A DNA stretch of 20,960 nucleotides, taken from assembly GCA_019649035.1 (NCBI GenBank), contig BMAT01004065.1:572912-593871 (forward strand). The letters run 5' to 3'. Under the pieces are notes generated by a model. It saw only the letters and a program-made list of their open reading frames with translations, had not been told where the DNA came from and searched no databases. Each line of letters opens with the position of its first letter. Positions within the stretch are counted from its first letter, which is position 1. The position numbers and the translations under genes were made by a program. The DNA comes from Elysia marginata. Taxonomy: Eukaryota; Mollusca; Gastropoda; Plakobranchidae. Shown here piece by piece: positions 10,101-17,478 of this stretch.

Positions 10101-13100
10101 GCAGGCTTTAATTCAACTTTCATTTCTCAGAAAGATAAAACGTGTAGTTATGGTAATTCTTGTAGCGAAAAATCTAATACAATTGATGACATGCACCTTG
10201 AATTTTGAACATTGTTTTTTCTTTTTTTTATATGTTGTATCTTTCACTCATTTACCCACGAATGGATTCCAAAAAGTAAAATATGCTAACACTATTGGCT
10301 TTTTTTTCAGTAGCCTTCATTGACCTAAGACTAAAAGAAATTGCTAATGTAATGATTTTTTAATTTCATGACCATCAAGATGAGTGTGAGGCATCAAAAT
10401 CTACAGACAAATTTTCCTCTGTCTACTTACCAATCCGTTTCCCATCACTGGCTACTTTAAAAAGCTAAGCTTAATCATTTTCCAAACTAGTTTAATTATT
10501 TCCCAAACTTTACTTTATTGATGAAATATTTGTTGGTAGCCTCTTACTCCATCAATTATAGGCTCAATACCCAAGAAACTGTTTCTGTTTCTTATCAGTT
10601 CCAATGAGTAAGTCATATTTCAATATATATGCATTAGAGATGATAAGCTTGACAGCATAGTTCTTTAACATAATTTATATCTCAAAAATTTTCTCAGAGC
10701 AATTCATGTGACTATTGAACAAAAAAATTTACTTTAACCCCTTTGTGACGTAGGTTCTGTCAATCGCCATGACATGGTAGTTTTTTATTAGAGAAGGGAT
10801 TATTTGTATATATTCAACATTGCTGAACTCCAATTATATTGTCGGATTTCAAATAACTCTGCGTTAAATATCCCTCTTACGCAGTGCAAAAAAACGAGGT
10901 ACATTGTACGAATAAGTGTCATAGGGAACAGCAAAACCGACTGATTTGAGGACGTGCAACGTACGTCTTGTCTGCATCTTGGCACAAATAGGACGTACAA
11001 CGTACGTTATATGTCACAAAGGAGTTAAACACATTTTCAGCATTAAATTTCTTTGCTTGAGAATAAAAGTGAAAAACTGTCAAGCGATTCAGTCTGTTTC
11101 AAAGAAATGGGTCTTTAATAAGATAAATGAAATAAATGATTCCCATAGATTAAGCAAAGCTCAGGTTTTTGAGATAATTTTTTATTGATAAGAAAAGAAA
11201 TAAACTTTTAAGTTTCTGTAAATGTATTTTGTAAAAGCATCTAAATATAAGACATTGATTGAACAACTGGCCTAACTGGGAGAATATATTTCACAGCCAG
11301 TGCAAATGATCATAGCTTGTAATTTTGACATCACAAAGCATTAATTTTTTTAACAGTGCATTTTTCTGAGCTTCCAATAATCAAAAGTGCATGAAATTAT
11401 CAAAATGTTGCAAGAAGATATTAGAAATTCTTTTCATTTGAAATGTAGAGGAAAAGAGGAATAAAAGACGTTTTCTCAATGTCAAGTTTGGGACTTATGA
11501 GTCTTTCAGACTGGTCTGGAGATATATTTCAAGCCATTCATACCTTGCTTCTCCAACTACCAGGTTCTATATCCAAACCCATCTCAGCTAAGAGCCCTGG
11601 AGGTGGCTTGACTCTGTCCAGACCTAGCAGTCAAACACAGCAAGTCCCGACCTCCATGACTGCCCGTGGTGGTGGTAGTCGGACACCACAAGAGTCGGAG
11701 CATGCTGGGGCACCAGAGGATGGTGGCGCTCTCTCTGTGCCTAGAGAGCCCACACCTGTTCCCACTTCCAGTGTCTTCATGCAGGCTGTTGACTGGTTGC
11801 TTGAGGTCAAGGCCATTCCTGTAAGTAGACTTCAAAAGTTCTTTCCAGTGCTGTGGGTTGTCAACTACAATATGTGAATAAGACTGTGTGCAGCAAGCTG
11901 ACTTCAGACCATTCTTTTAACAAAGTTGAACAAAGCAAGGGCTAGAATGTCCCAAACAATGACACCAGGTATTGAAGTTACAAGATATATCAAAGTGATT
12001 CTGGACCTTAAGTTGCAAACCAGAAGCGTATCTTTTCATAAAAAAGAAGAAGGTGATTGTTGATCTGTAATATGCATAAAGCACAGATTTTTGGTGTAGT
12101 GACCAATGCTGTAAGTGCTTTACATGTGTCCCTGACAGGCCATTGCCAATCAAATTATCTTCTAAACTAACAGAGTAGCAGCAATTTAAGCGCACAACTC
12201 TAATGTACTGACAAGATCTTTCACTCTCCAAAACCGGGTACTCATCTAATGCCTGAGTGCGGCAGAGAAATGAACAAGGACTAAATGTTGGCCTCCCAAA
12301 TGCAGGTCTCTAACCCCAGACCTCTCAATCTGGAAGTCATGTGTCTATCACTAGACCACGATGCTACACAAACATTTTGGAGTCAGATGTTTTGCTTCAC
12401 TCGGTCAAATTGTTGTGCCCTGTGATTAAATACACCATGTACTGTTTTTGTATTAAAGACCTTATGATTTAATTAAAAAAACCCAATTAATTAGTTAAAA
12501 CAAGCAATATCTTTGTAACCATCTTCCATATTATGGAATGGTATTTAAAGAGAGAAATGGTAACAACATTTTTATCACTCAAAGCAGTGGAATGCAGAAA
12601 ACTGTATAGGCCTATAGCTTATTTGTCTTTTACAAGGGTAATCTTGTTTAAAAAAAAATATTAACTTATTAAACATCATCACTTTGCTGTTTGTTGTGAT
12701 CAGTTTACTGAGAGAGCACTTGGACACGAGTTAGTGACCTGTGAAGGTGGCCCTAATGCTGAGTACAACATCGCTCAGGCTCGCCTCAGACTCCAGAAGG
12801 GCGAGTATTCAGAGGCCCAGGAGAGCTTAAATGAGGCCTTGCAGTTTGACTTCCAAGTAAATATGTTTGTTTGTTAAAGGTTGTAATTAATTCCATTTTA
12901 ATTTTTTTTCTCTGAACAAACCTGGATCACAGACATTGGTTTTTTAAATGTTCCAAACAAACAGTCTTTGCTAAAACACAAAAGTAAGTTATAACATTAA
13001 TTTTATAATGGGCAAGGATTTAAATACAGTGGAATCCGCGAGAAGTCAACTCGCTTGAAGTCAACTCTCGGTTAAAGTCAAGACTTTGCAACGGTCCCGA

Positions 13101-16100
13101 TTTTTTCCTTCTCAATTTAAGTAACATTATTTCGCATTAAGTCAACAGCCCCAGACCTATTTTTGCTTAAAGTCAACACTTCGTAGTCAAATTGAAAGAT
13201 AAGGAGAGACCCCATATGGGTCTTGGGAGAGACAATAGTGGAGGTGGGTGGGTGGGCGCTCTTTGTCTCTAATGATGATTCAAGACACAGCGTGCATCGG
13301 CTGGAGAGAAGACAGTGACAAATGCTGATTGATGCAGTTTACCGATGGTTCTCCCACTCCTCCCCGCCTTGCCAAACCAGTGCGAACACATTGTTCATGT
13401 GCACACCTACGCATTCCATCCCTGTGTCTACATCTAGGCTAAGCTAGCCTTCATCATTTCTCAGAGCACCAGTATGCTACGCTCGTTGAATTTATCTAGT
13501 TCTTACACATTGAAATATTGTAATCTATGTTTAGTAGGATTCATATAGCTTGAGCATACAATGGTGGAAAATGATAATGCGTAGAGTTTAAGGCTTTTAA
13601 AGATCTCAGAGTTAGTGTCTTTCATTTTTATAATCTAAAACAGAATTATGATCTACTTCTTTGAAAATATTCACCTTTTCTCTTGTTGAACATATTGTAC
13701 TTTACTTAGAAATTTGAAATGGCAATGCCTGAAGTAGTAAGAACAAATGTGTACAATATTCTACTTCTCTCTGTTGCTCCTTTCTGCATAACCACTTTCT
13801 AATTTTCCTAGGTTTACAAACTGTTTTGTCTATTTAAAAAAAAAAAACTCTTATAATTTTTCAACCAGGATTTTCATAATTATAATTACTTTTTATACCA
13901 TTTATGAAAACACTTATAAGTATTTTCTGGTGAGTTATACTTAAGAAATTAATTCAAGTCATAAATTATTCCAACGGTTTTCAACCTGCCACCATTACAG
14001 AACCCAGATGCATGGTCTTTGATGGGGCATGTGAAATACATGACAGGAGATACAAACAATGCTCGCGACTGTTATGAACGGACACTATCTTTTGTCAGTG
14101 ATGCGAGTGAGATGCACTCCATATACCTGCGCCTAGCCTCTATTTACCTGCAGGATGCCAGGGTAAGTGAATCTGTTACCTCTGCTATCTAAGCTTTAGA
14201 CTGTTTTCCTGATGATGTTTTTTAGAAGTCAGTTAGTTTAGTTTAGCATATCATAAAGTGCTTCATAATAGAGAGCAGTGATTTGTTACAAGTTTTGTAA
14301 AGTCACTAAAGACATAGCGTTGTATCACTTTTTAAGAGATTTGATAGTACTTTCATATGAGTAATATCTGTACCTAAAATCTTCTTTCTTCTTCGTGTGC
14401 TAAAAAAAATCAAAGCATGCGTGAAAGTTGTGGTCAAAATATCTTTTTACTTAAATCTTAACAATTCTGAAAGGTTATAGTTAAGAAGTGAAAGTTTGAT
14501 ATCAAACTAATCGGTAGTTTTAGATGTAAAATAGAAGCACATAGTAGATAAAAAATCTTTCAAATCTGTTGGTATGCACTTCTAGATACTGCTAGCAGTT
14601 TCATGTACTCTATCAATAAAGTTTTACTTTAATCTTTTAAGCTCTTTCCAGATGTAACTTCAGATGAACATATTGAAAATAAGATGTCTGTAGACTGGGT
14701 GTTAGTGAATGACTACAGGATAAAATGTAGAGATAATAATCTTTTAAAGGGAGTCACTATCAAGGATGCACTTTTTGTTAAGTAATCCCCCTTAATACTA
14801 TGAGAGCCCTATCCATTCATAGAACTATGAAGAAATGAGGTCATTCAGTCTAAAAATGATTGAATTCTTTTGTCTAGTATACAGAAATTTGAGACAGGAT
14901 CTTGTGTCTTGTTAACCTGGAACATAGCTCAAATACAGATGCAGGTTTTTTGTTATTTTCTACTCATGCATTTTTAATATATTTTGGGTTAGGAGGAACA
15001 AGACTCCTCAAAAAACGGTGTATCAAAATCTTTTGAAACTTAGCCAGAAAGTTTAAAAATGGTATGGCTACTTAAAAAAATGGGTTTTTAGCTTTAAAAT
15101 GAAAATCGATGATTTAAGCATCCTGTAAACAAGTTTTCCTTTCAAAGCAACACAAATCCACCAAAAAAGTGTGTTGGAAAATATAAAAATAGATATATCC
15201 CAAAAATTCCTCTGCTGCTATGCACACAGCTATTCAAAGAATTTTAACAAAGAGTTGAGGAGAAAAGTTGTTACTCTGTTTATGCCATTTTGGACTTGCA
15301 ATTCCTACAAGCATCCTAAATATATCCCAATAACATTAGTTCATTAAAAAATCTGTGAAAATGTTTAAGATGACCTAATTTGTTGTAAAAAACACAGTCA
15401 AAGTAAATCAAGTTTTGGGGATAAATTAACAAATAATGTATCCTTGGCAAAATCTGCCTTTAACATTGCTGGAGGTACAAAAAAGTTTTCTTTCTTTTGA
15501 TAGAAATTGAAGTCTTTTATGTTTGTTGGAAAGTACAGATATTGAGAAACAAAAACTAAACTGAAGTAAAAGAATTAATTTTAATATCAATCAGTCATTG
15601 TGTCTGCATTTATTGTTTTCCTGCTCATACCAAACCCATATGCATTTGATATAATTATGGTATATTTTTCAGTACCAAGATGCCAAAAATACGTTTTTGT
15701 TAGCTTGCAAGAAATCTCCTTCTTGCATATCATGGCTCGGTGTTGGCATTGCTTGCTATAGGGTGAGTTTAGGTTTTAGGTTTCTTTACAGTTGTAGTAT
15801 GACCTGATGCTATACCTTGCTTTTTCTTCTTACTTTGTAAAATATTGGTGCAGAAAAACTAGCAAAGCATTCCCTGCGTAAAAGTTGAGTTTTTGGCAAT
15901 GTTTAAAGTTAAGTTTAAGCTGCATGTGTCCACATTATGAGTCCAGTTGCATTGAGAGTTAAATGAAGGAAATTGTCTTATTCTTTTATAACGGTAAATT
16001 TGACAACAATTTTGGGCTTATAGCTTTAGGATCAAATCTTACAAACTACATCCCAGAAAACATCAAATACAGTCAAGTCATATCATTCAAACATGAATAA

Positions 16101-17166
16101 TTTAAATACAATTTTCTTAGTTTGAACTGTACTCTGATTACTGATTTTATTTTTTTTCTATAATGTAAGTTGATACATGTAATTATTTTGTGAACAATGA
16201 AACAAAAAATTATTTTCACCATATTTGAAATATCAGTACTGGGTTGTATTGTCTTTACTGTTTGTTTTTTTCCAGTTAAATGAGCTGAGTGAAGCAGAGG
16301 ATGCTTTATCTGAGGCAAACATACTAAACAACAACGACGCTGAAGTGTGGGCCTACCTCAGTCTGGTGTGTTTGAAAACACAGCGGCAGCTCGAGGCAGA
16401 GCAGGCCTACAAGTATGCTGTCAAGGTAAAGTCTATATGAAAGCAAACTGCTCTCAGATCTTTTTTGTTTATGTACTGCCAATTTTGGATTGTAAAAATT
16501 CCGCAGAGTTTGGAATTTTTTTTAAAGGTTATCTCACCCCACGATAGGAGTAAAGAAAAATTAATTTATGAAAAATTGAAAAAAAAAAACCAATAGAAAG
16601 AAAAGCATAATGTCAAACCTCTTACCCCTTAGTGTGAGCATTGAAGAGGATAAAGTAATACCCTCAATGTTGTTGGCATATGTGAAATTTAGGAAAGGCT
16701 TACGTTTTTTCCCATGTTGTTCACTTTATGCAAGAATAAGAAGTGCATGAATACTTAAAAGTTGTTAAAGGATCGATCAGGACAAAAGAAGAGTCTAGGG
16801 TTTTTTACTTAGAAAAATATTTTGTACTGAATGTTCTGCTAAGAACATAATAAAAACACCATTGAATTTTATTAGAGGAAGCAAGCAGTTAATCATAATT
16901 GTTTTGCATCTGGTTGAATAATGTCACTTAATAATTTTTCAGGGTTGTAAGATCACTGAACAATACAGCCTAGTTTTCAGCATATACAAACAGTATTAAC
17001 ATGGTGCCCCTTTCAGAATGCTAAGGCTGAAAACTTTTAACTGTAATTCATGAACTAAATACTTTTATAACTGCCTCATCTACAGCTTAACCTGGAAGAA
17101 GGATCTCTCCTTGCAGAAATTCACAGAGAGCAAGTGGCACATGGATTTGGCAACCCTGCATTTTGA
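1031..17166 (+). CDS. CFAP70: CFAP70 (TTC18) gene, 3' portion: 17 coding exons, 705 residues to the stop
   Basis: Joining 1031-1191, 2820-2880, 3386-3447, 4014-4079, 4610-4748, 5321-5506, 6126-6206, 6614-6666, 6825-6940, 7560-7739, 8602-8721, 11564-11820, 12704-12856, 14001-14162, 15673-15762, 16276-16425 and 17086-17166 gives 2118 bases, one open frame with a terminal TGA. Every intron is GT..AG and all phases agree. The product matches my knowledge of CFAP70: the VPKRP and LIPPRP segments, the [12 protein letters not shown] block, two TPR clusters (about 205-330 and 510-680) and the tail GFGNPAF. In the family, this protein sits in the axoneme near the outer dynein arm base and affects ciliary beating. 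Human CFAP70 is about 1120 residues, so roughly the N-terminal third is off the left edge. The linker (330-480) is unlike vertebrate sequence and less certain than the TPR parts. Gene identity is strong; individual linker exons are weaker. Confidence 0.93.
1192..2819 (+). other. CFAP70 intron 1 (1628 bases)
   Basis: AT-rich intron with a donor gtgaga and acceptor tttccag. The only structured content I recognise is the mariner-like transposase relic at about 2000-2330. The remainder shows no exon and no repeat I can name. Confidence 0.8.
1999..2330 (+). pseudogene. Mariner-like transposase C-terminal relic, inactive
   Basis: The frame is open from 1999 to the TGA at 2296-2298. It resembles the end of the mariner catalytic domain: [13 protein letters not shown] in the place of the HHDNA box, LDHPRYS in the place of the HPPYSPDL box, then ADFFFPQ with an Asp at 2137-2139, and [14 protein letters not shown] and CRN further on. 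After the stop, [10 protein letters not shown] continues in another frame at 2297-2326. The Asp expected in the HHDNA box reads as His (2047-2049), the spacing between the two catalytic positions is shorter than in intact elements, and there is at least one frameshift. No terminal inverted repeats were found. It lies in the sense orientation in CFAP70 intron 1. The call rests on motif resemblance only. Confidence 0.6.
2820..2880 (+). CDS. CFAP70: CFAP70 exon b
   Basis: The acceptor is tttccag (2818-2819) and the donor gtaagt (2881). The exon completes the split Arg codon and encodes residues 55-74, including the proline-rich [11 protein letters not shown] piece that follows VPKRP in other CFAP70 proteins. 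It ends in phase 0. It was too short to stand out as an open frame and was found by splice sites plus family resemblance. Confidence 0.88.
3386..3447 (+). CDS. CFAP70: CFAP70 exon c
   Basis: The acceptor is ttcacag (3384-3385) and the donor gtaagc (3448). It encodes residues 75-94 ([20 protein letters not shown]) plus two bases of Arg95. This amphipathic, probably helical segment precedes the TPR region. Phases fit both neighbouring exons. Confidence 0.87.
4014..4079 (+). CDS. CFAP70: CFAP70 exon d
   Basis: The acceptor is tatgtag (4012-4013) and the donor gtaatg (4080). It encodes residues 96-116, a strongly charged, poorly conserved stretch rich in Glu, Gln and Asp ([15 protein letters not shown]). 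The 66-base exon starts and ends with split Arg codons. Its low complexity makes it less certain than its neighbours, but its removal would not leave a conserved block broken. Confidence 0.8.
4610..4748 (+). CDS. CFAP70: CFAP70 exon e
   Basis: The acceptor is gttaacag (4608-4609) and the donor gtttgt (4749). It encodes residues 118-163 with the block [20 protein letters not shown], one of the most conserved parts of CFAP70, then a segment ending in NELQ. The ATG at 4632 is internal to the exon and is not a start codon. Confidence 0.93.
5321..5506 (+). CDS. CFAP70: CFAP70 exon f (start of first TPR cluster)
   Basis: The acceptor is acgacag (5319-5320) and the donor gtctgc (5507), which is unusually weak. 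The 62 codons (residues 164-225) begin [18 protein letters not shown], a conserved helix. After a Pro-rich loop comes the helix pair of the first [23 protein letters not shown]. Reading through the weak donor would add about 19 codons before a stop at 5564-5566. Confidence 0.93.
6126..6206 (+). CDS. CFAP70: CFAP70 exon g (TPR)
   Basis: The acceptor is ttgcacag (6124-6125) and the donor gtaagt (6207). It encodes residues 226-252 in exactly 27 codons, phase 0 at both ends. It contains the A-helix of a TPR with the usual W..FG spacing ([14 protein letters not shown]). Confidence 0.92.
6614..6666 (+). CDS. CFAP70: CFAP70 exon h (TPR)
   Basis: The acceptor is gttttgcag (6612-6613) and the donor gtaagt (6667). 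It encodes residues 253-269 ([17 protein letters not shown]) plus two bases of Gly270, giving the B-helix of the TPR begun in the previous exon. The next intron is the shortest in the gene (158 bases) and holds the ambiguous base at 6749. Confidence 0.92.
6749..6749. other. Ambiguous base (n)
   Basis: A single unresolved base in the 158-base intron between exons h and i. It is outside the coding sequence and does not affect the gene model. Confidence 0.95.
6825..6940 (+). CDS. CFAP70: CFAP70 exon i (TPR)
   Basis: The acceptor is ctcgtag (6823-6824) and the donor gtaagt (6941). It encodes residues 271-308, containing a full TPR ([20 protein letters not shown], then FEAATCVDP) and the start of the next one (AWTML), plus one base of Gly309. 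Strong family resemblance. Confidence 0.93.
6941..7559 (+). other. CFAP70 intron 9 (619 bases), purine-rich second half
   Basis: From about 7080 to 7500 the plus strand is A- and G-rich with several poly-A runs, in contrast to the T-rich neighbouring introns. The ATG-initiated frame at 7463 only joins exon j by reading across its acceptor, so it is not a separate start. No other feature was seen. Confidence 0.7.
7560..7739 (+). CDS. CFAP70: CFAP70 exon j (end of first TPR cluster and charged linker)
   Basis: The acceptor is ctttcag (7558-7559) and the donor gtgagg (7740). It encodes residues 310-368. [20 protein letters not shown] completes the last TPR of the first cluster, followed by a Glu/Lys/Ala-rich, probably helical linker with KKK. 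The exon starts and ends in phase 1 and is 180 bases, so it could be skipped without a frameshift. Reading through the donor adds 12 codons before TGA at 7775-7777. Confidence 0.87.
7740..8601 (+). other. CFAP70 intron 10 (862 bases)
   Basis: AT-rich with T-runs at about 8149-8165 and 8222-8234. The donor gtgagg is followed by 12 in-frame codons and TGA at 7775-7777, and an AATAAA hexamer lies at 8477-8482. A retained-intron transcript ending here is formally possible, but nothing else supports it. Confidence 0.65.
8602..8721 (+). CDS. CFAP70: CFAP70 exon k (probable linker exon)
   Basis: This GC-richer 120-base island lies in AT-rich surroundings, with the acceptor tctaag (8600-8601) and the donor gtcagt (8722). 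The phase (1 at both ends) fits its neighbours and there is no stop in 39 codons (residues 370-408). The product is a disordered Pro/Ser/Gly/Lys-rich linker. No conserved motif confirms it; the support is composition, splice sites and phase. The acceptor lacks a strong polypyrimidine tract, so this may be a cassette exon. Confidence 0.65.
10738..11024. mobile_element. Non-autonomous piggyBac-type MITE flanked by TTAA
   Basis: The element is bounded by TTAA at 10734-10737 and TTAA at 11025-11028. Its left end CCCCTTTGTGACGTA (10738-10752) matches the reverse complement of its right end, CTCCTTTGTGACATA (11010-11024), at 13 of 15 positions. TTAA target duplication and ends starting with C-rich bases are established for the piggyBac superfamily. 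Near the right end are two direct copies of GGACGTRCAACGTACGTY (10950-10967 and 10991-11008, 16 of 18 identical), probably subterminal transposase-binding repeats. At 287 bp there is no room for a transposase and none is seen, so it depended on an autonomous relative elsewhere. It sits in CFAP70 intron 11 with no visible effect on splice sites. Confidence 0.82.
10950..11008 (+). repeat. Subterminal direct repeats with CGTACG core
   Basis: Two 18-bp copies at 10950-10967 and 10991-11008, starts 41 bp apart, differ at two positions. Each contains the palindrome ACGTACGT. They lie inside the MITE near one end only, which suggests asymmetric transposase binding (inference). Confidence 0.8.
11564..11820 (+). 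CDS. CFAP70: CFAP70 exon l (disordered linker into second TPR cluster)
   Basis: The acceptor is actaccag (11562-11563) after a mixed pyrimidine tract; the donor is gtaagt (11821). It encodes residues 410-494: a low-complexity Ser/Thr/Pro/Gly/Gln segment, then the ordered [16 protein letters not shown], which looks like the first helix of the C-terminal TPR region. It starts in phase 1 and ends in phase 0. The opposite strand is also open here, but only as a shadow of this exon's composition. Confidence 0.85.
11821..12703 (+). other. CFAP70 intron 12 (883 bases)
   Basis: It contains a minus-strand tRNA-derived SINE (about 12100-12372). The remaining sequence, 12375-12700, is AT-rich and featureless. 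The minus-strand open frame at 11917-12231 lies mainly in the SINE body and has no recognisable protein. Confidence 0.7.
12100..12372 (-). mobile_element. tRNA-derived SINE, minus strand
   Basis: On the minus strand a tRNA-like head is visible. An A-box-like TGGTCTAGTGAT is the complement of 12347-12358. A B-box-like GGTTAGAGACC (complement of 12305-12315) keeps the GGTT..A..CC frame of the consensus GGTTCGANTCC. Their spacing suits a tRNA. An acceptor stem and intact T arm are missing, so it is not a tRNA gene. A tRNA-unrelated body follows towards lower coordinates, including a GTAAAGCACTT motif (complement near 12115-12125) reminiscent of SINE 3' domains. The far end is not sharply defined and no target-site duplication was identified. 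Confidence 0.65.
12704..12856 (+). CDS. CFAP70: CFAP70 exon m (TPR)
   Basis: The acceptor is gatcag (12702-12703) and the donor gtaaat (12857). The 51 codons (residues 495-545) contain a complete [23 protein letters not shown] followed by [13 protein letters not shown], preceded by an [10 protein letters not shown] helix. Phase 0 at both ends. Confidence 0.92.
13025..13500. mobile_element. Truncated pogo/Tigger-like DNA transposon end
   Basis: The start is a TA (13025-13026) followed by CAGTGGAATCC, typical of termini in the pogo/Tigger branch of Tc1/mariner elements, which insert at TA. Behind it the motif AAGTCAAC recurs at 13043-13050, 13058-13065, 13075-13082 (last base G), 13139-13146 and 13170-13177, with weaker copies such as TAGTCAAA (13184-13191). 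The less AT-rich part to about 13500 may be internal transposon sequence, but I find no transposase and no matching opposite terminus, so the right border is a guess. GGTGGGTGGGTGGG occurs at 13243-13256. Confidence 0.55.
13043..13191 (+). repeat. AAGTCAAC iterons in transposon end
   Basis: Four exact AAGTCAAC copies, one single-base variant and at least one degenerate copy within about 150 bases, irregularly spaced. Several are preceded by TTAA or TTGA. They are probably subterminal binding repeats of the element starting at 13025. Confidence 0.7.
14001..14162 (+). CDS. CFAP70: CFAP70 exon n (TPR)
   Basis: The acceptor is attacag (13999-14000) and the donor gtaagt (14163). It encodes residues 546-599 in 54 codons. 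[20 protein letters not shown] and CYERTLSFV form one [23 protein letters not shown] opens the next. This region is highly recognisable as CFAP70. Confidence 0.95.
14163..15672 (+). other. CFAP70 intron 14 (1510 bases)
   Basis: Uniformly AT-rich intron between exons n and o, with donor gtaagt and acceptor tttttcag. I see no open frame of note, no tRNA-like boxes and no terminal inverted repeats. Confidence 0.75.
15673..15762 (+). CDS. CFAP70: CFAP70 exon o (TPR)
   Basis: The acceptor is tttttcag (15671-15672) and the donor gtgagt (15763). The 30 codons (residues 600-629) carry [20 protein letters not shown] and [10 protein letters not shown], the junction between two TPRs. Phase 0 at both ends. 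Confidence 0.93.
15763..17085 (+). other. CFAP70 introns 15 and 16 (513 and 660 bases)
   Basis: The spans are 15763-16275 and 16426-17085, either side of exon p. Both are AT-rich with canonical borders. Nothing else was recognised. Confidence 0.75.
16276..16425 (+). CDS. CFAP70: CFAP70 exon p (TPR)
   Basis: The acceptor is ttttccag (16274-16275) and the donor gtaaag (16426). The 50 codons (residues 630-679) include [16 protein letters not shown] and [13 protein letters not shown], then [12 protein letters not shown]. This is the most conserved block of CFAP70 and the strongest single piece of evidence for the gene's identity. Confidence 0.96.
17086..17166 (+). CDS. CFAP70: CFAP70 exon q (last coding exon, stop TGA 17164-17166)
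   Basis: The acceptor is atctacag (17084-17085). The 26 codons (residues 680-705) give [16 protein letters not shown] and the tail HGFGNPAF, then TGA. The family's C-terminus ends in nearly the same residues, so the stop is the natural end and not a truncation. Confidence 0.95.
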   Translation, partial: LNLEEGSLLAEIHREQVAHGFGNPAF

Positions 17167-17345
17167 GTTTGTTTTATGAGTATACAAACAGTAAAAGCAG
17201 CTAGGAAATACTGGACAATTAGACCCCCAAAAAATCAAACATATTCTTCCTCAGCACTTGATTTTTGTTAAACGAAATTTAGGTAAATGAGAAACTTTTT
17301 CTATATTAGTAGAGGGCAAATAGAGTAAAAGGGAGTGATGGTGGT

Positions 17346-17364
17346 GGGGCGGGAGGGGAGGGGG
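17346..17364 (+). promoter_or_regulatory. G-quadruplex motif in probable 3' UTR
   Basis: GGGGCGGGAGGGGAGGGGG has four G-runs of at least three separated by single-base loops, the tightest class of quadruplex sequence. It lies 180 bases after the CFAP70 stop, on the coding strand, so it would appear in the mRNA. It is an isolated GC peak in AT-rich surroundings. Effects on RNA processing are inference. Confidence 0.75.
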
Positions 17365-17386
17365 TAAAAAATGTTCTAGAAGTTAA

Positions 17387-17392
17387 AATAAA
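17387..17392 (+). terminator. Candidate CFAP70 polyadenylation signal AATAAA
   Basis: First canonical AATAAA after the stop codon (221 bases downstream), followed by a moderately G/T-rich stretch. The hexamer at 18178-18183 is an alternative that would give a 3' UTR of about 1 kb. Hexamers are frequent by chance in AT-rich DNA. Confidence 0.5.
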
Positions 17393-17420
17393 TTAAGTTT
17401 GGAGATGAAATTGATGTGAA

Positions 17421-17478
17421 GAGTGAAATATATTTGAGCTTAAATTTATGAGTAAAATATGTTTGAGCTTAAATTTAT
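17421..17478 (+). repeat. 29-bp tandem duplication (two copies)
   Basis: Copies at 17421-17449 and 17450-17478 agree at 27 of 29 positions (differences at unit positions 5 and 12) and share the core TTTGAGCTTAAATTTAT. They look like a recent local duplication in the 3' flank. Confidence 0.85.

Larger units (their letters stand above)
8722..11563 (+). other. CFAP70 intron 11 (2842 bases, longest in window)
   Basis: The stretch 8750-8960 is less AT-rich and has an open frame, but no recognisable protein and no good exon borders. From 9020 to 10730 the intron is plain AT-rich sequence. A 287-bp piggyBac-type MITE occupies 10738-11024. The rest, up to the acceptor at 11562-11563, is featureless. 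Confidence 0.7.
12857..14000 (+). other. CFAP70 intron 13 (1144 bases)
   Basis: It carries one end of a pogo/Tigger-like transposon at 13025 and following, with a less AT-rich stretch to about 13500. The parts on either side are AT-rich and empty. Confidence 0.7.

Noticed and set aside
10734..11028. Tc1/mariner-type MITE
   Set aside because: The flanks are TTAA on both sides and the ends begin with C-rich bases, which fits piggyBac better than TA insertion.
11584..11835. Minus-strand open frames opposite exon l
   Set aside because: Shadows of the low-complexity coding exon. The plus strand has splice sites and phase support.
12301..12372. Functional tRNA gene
   Set aside because: A and B boxes are present, but the acceptor stem and T arm do not pair properly and a SINE-like body follows.
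1192..17085. U12-type introns
   Set aside because: No donor resembles the GTATCCTT or ATATCCTT consensus; all introns look like ordinary GT..AG introns.
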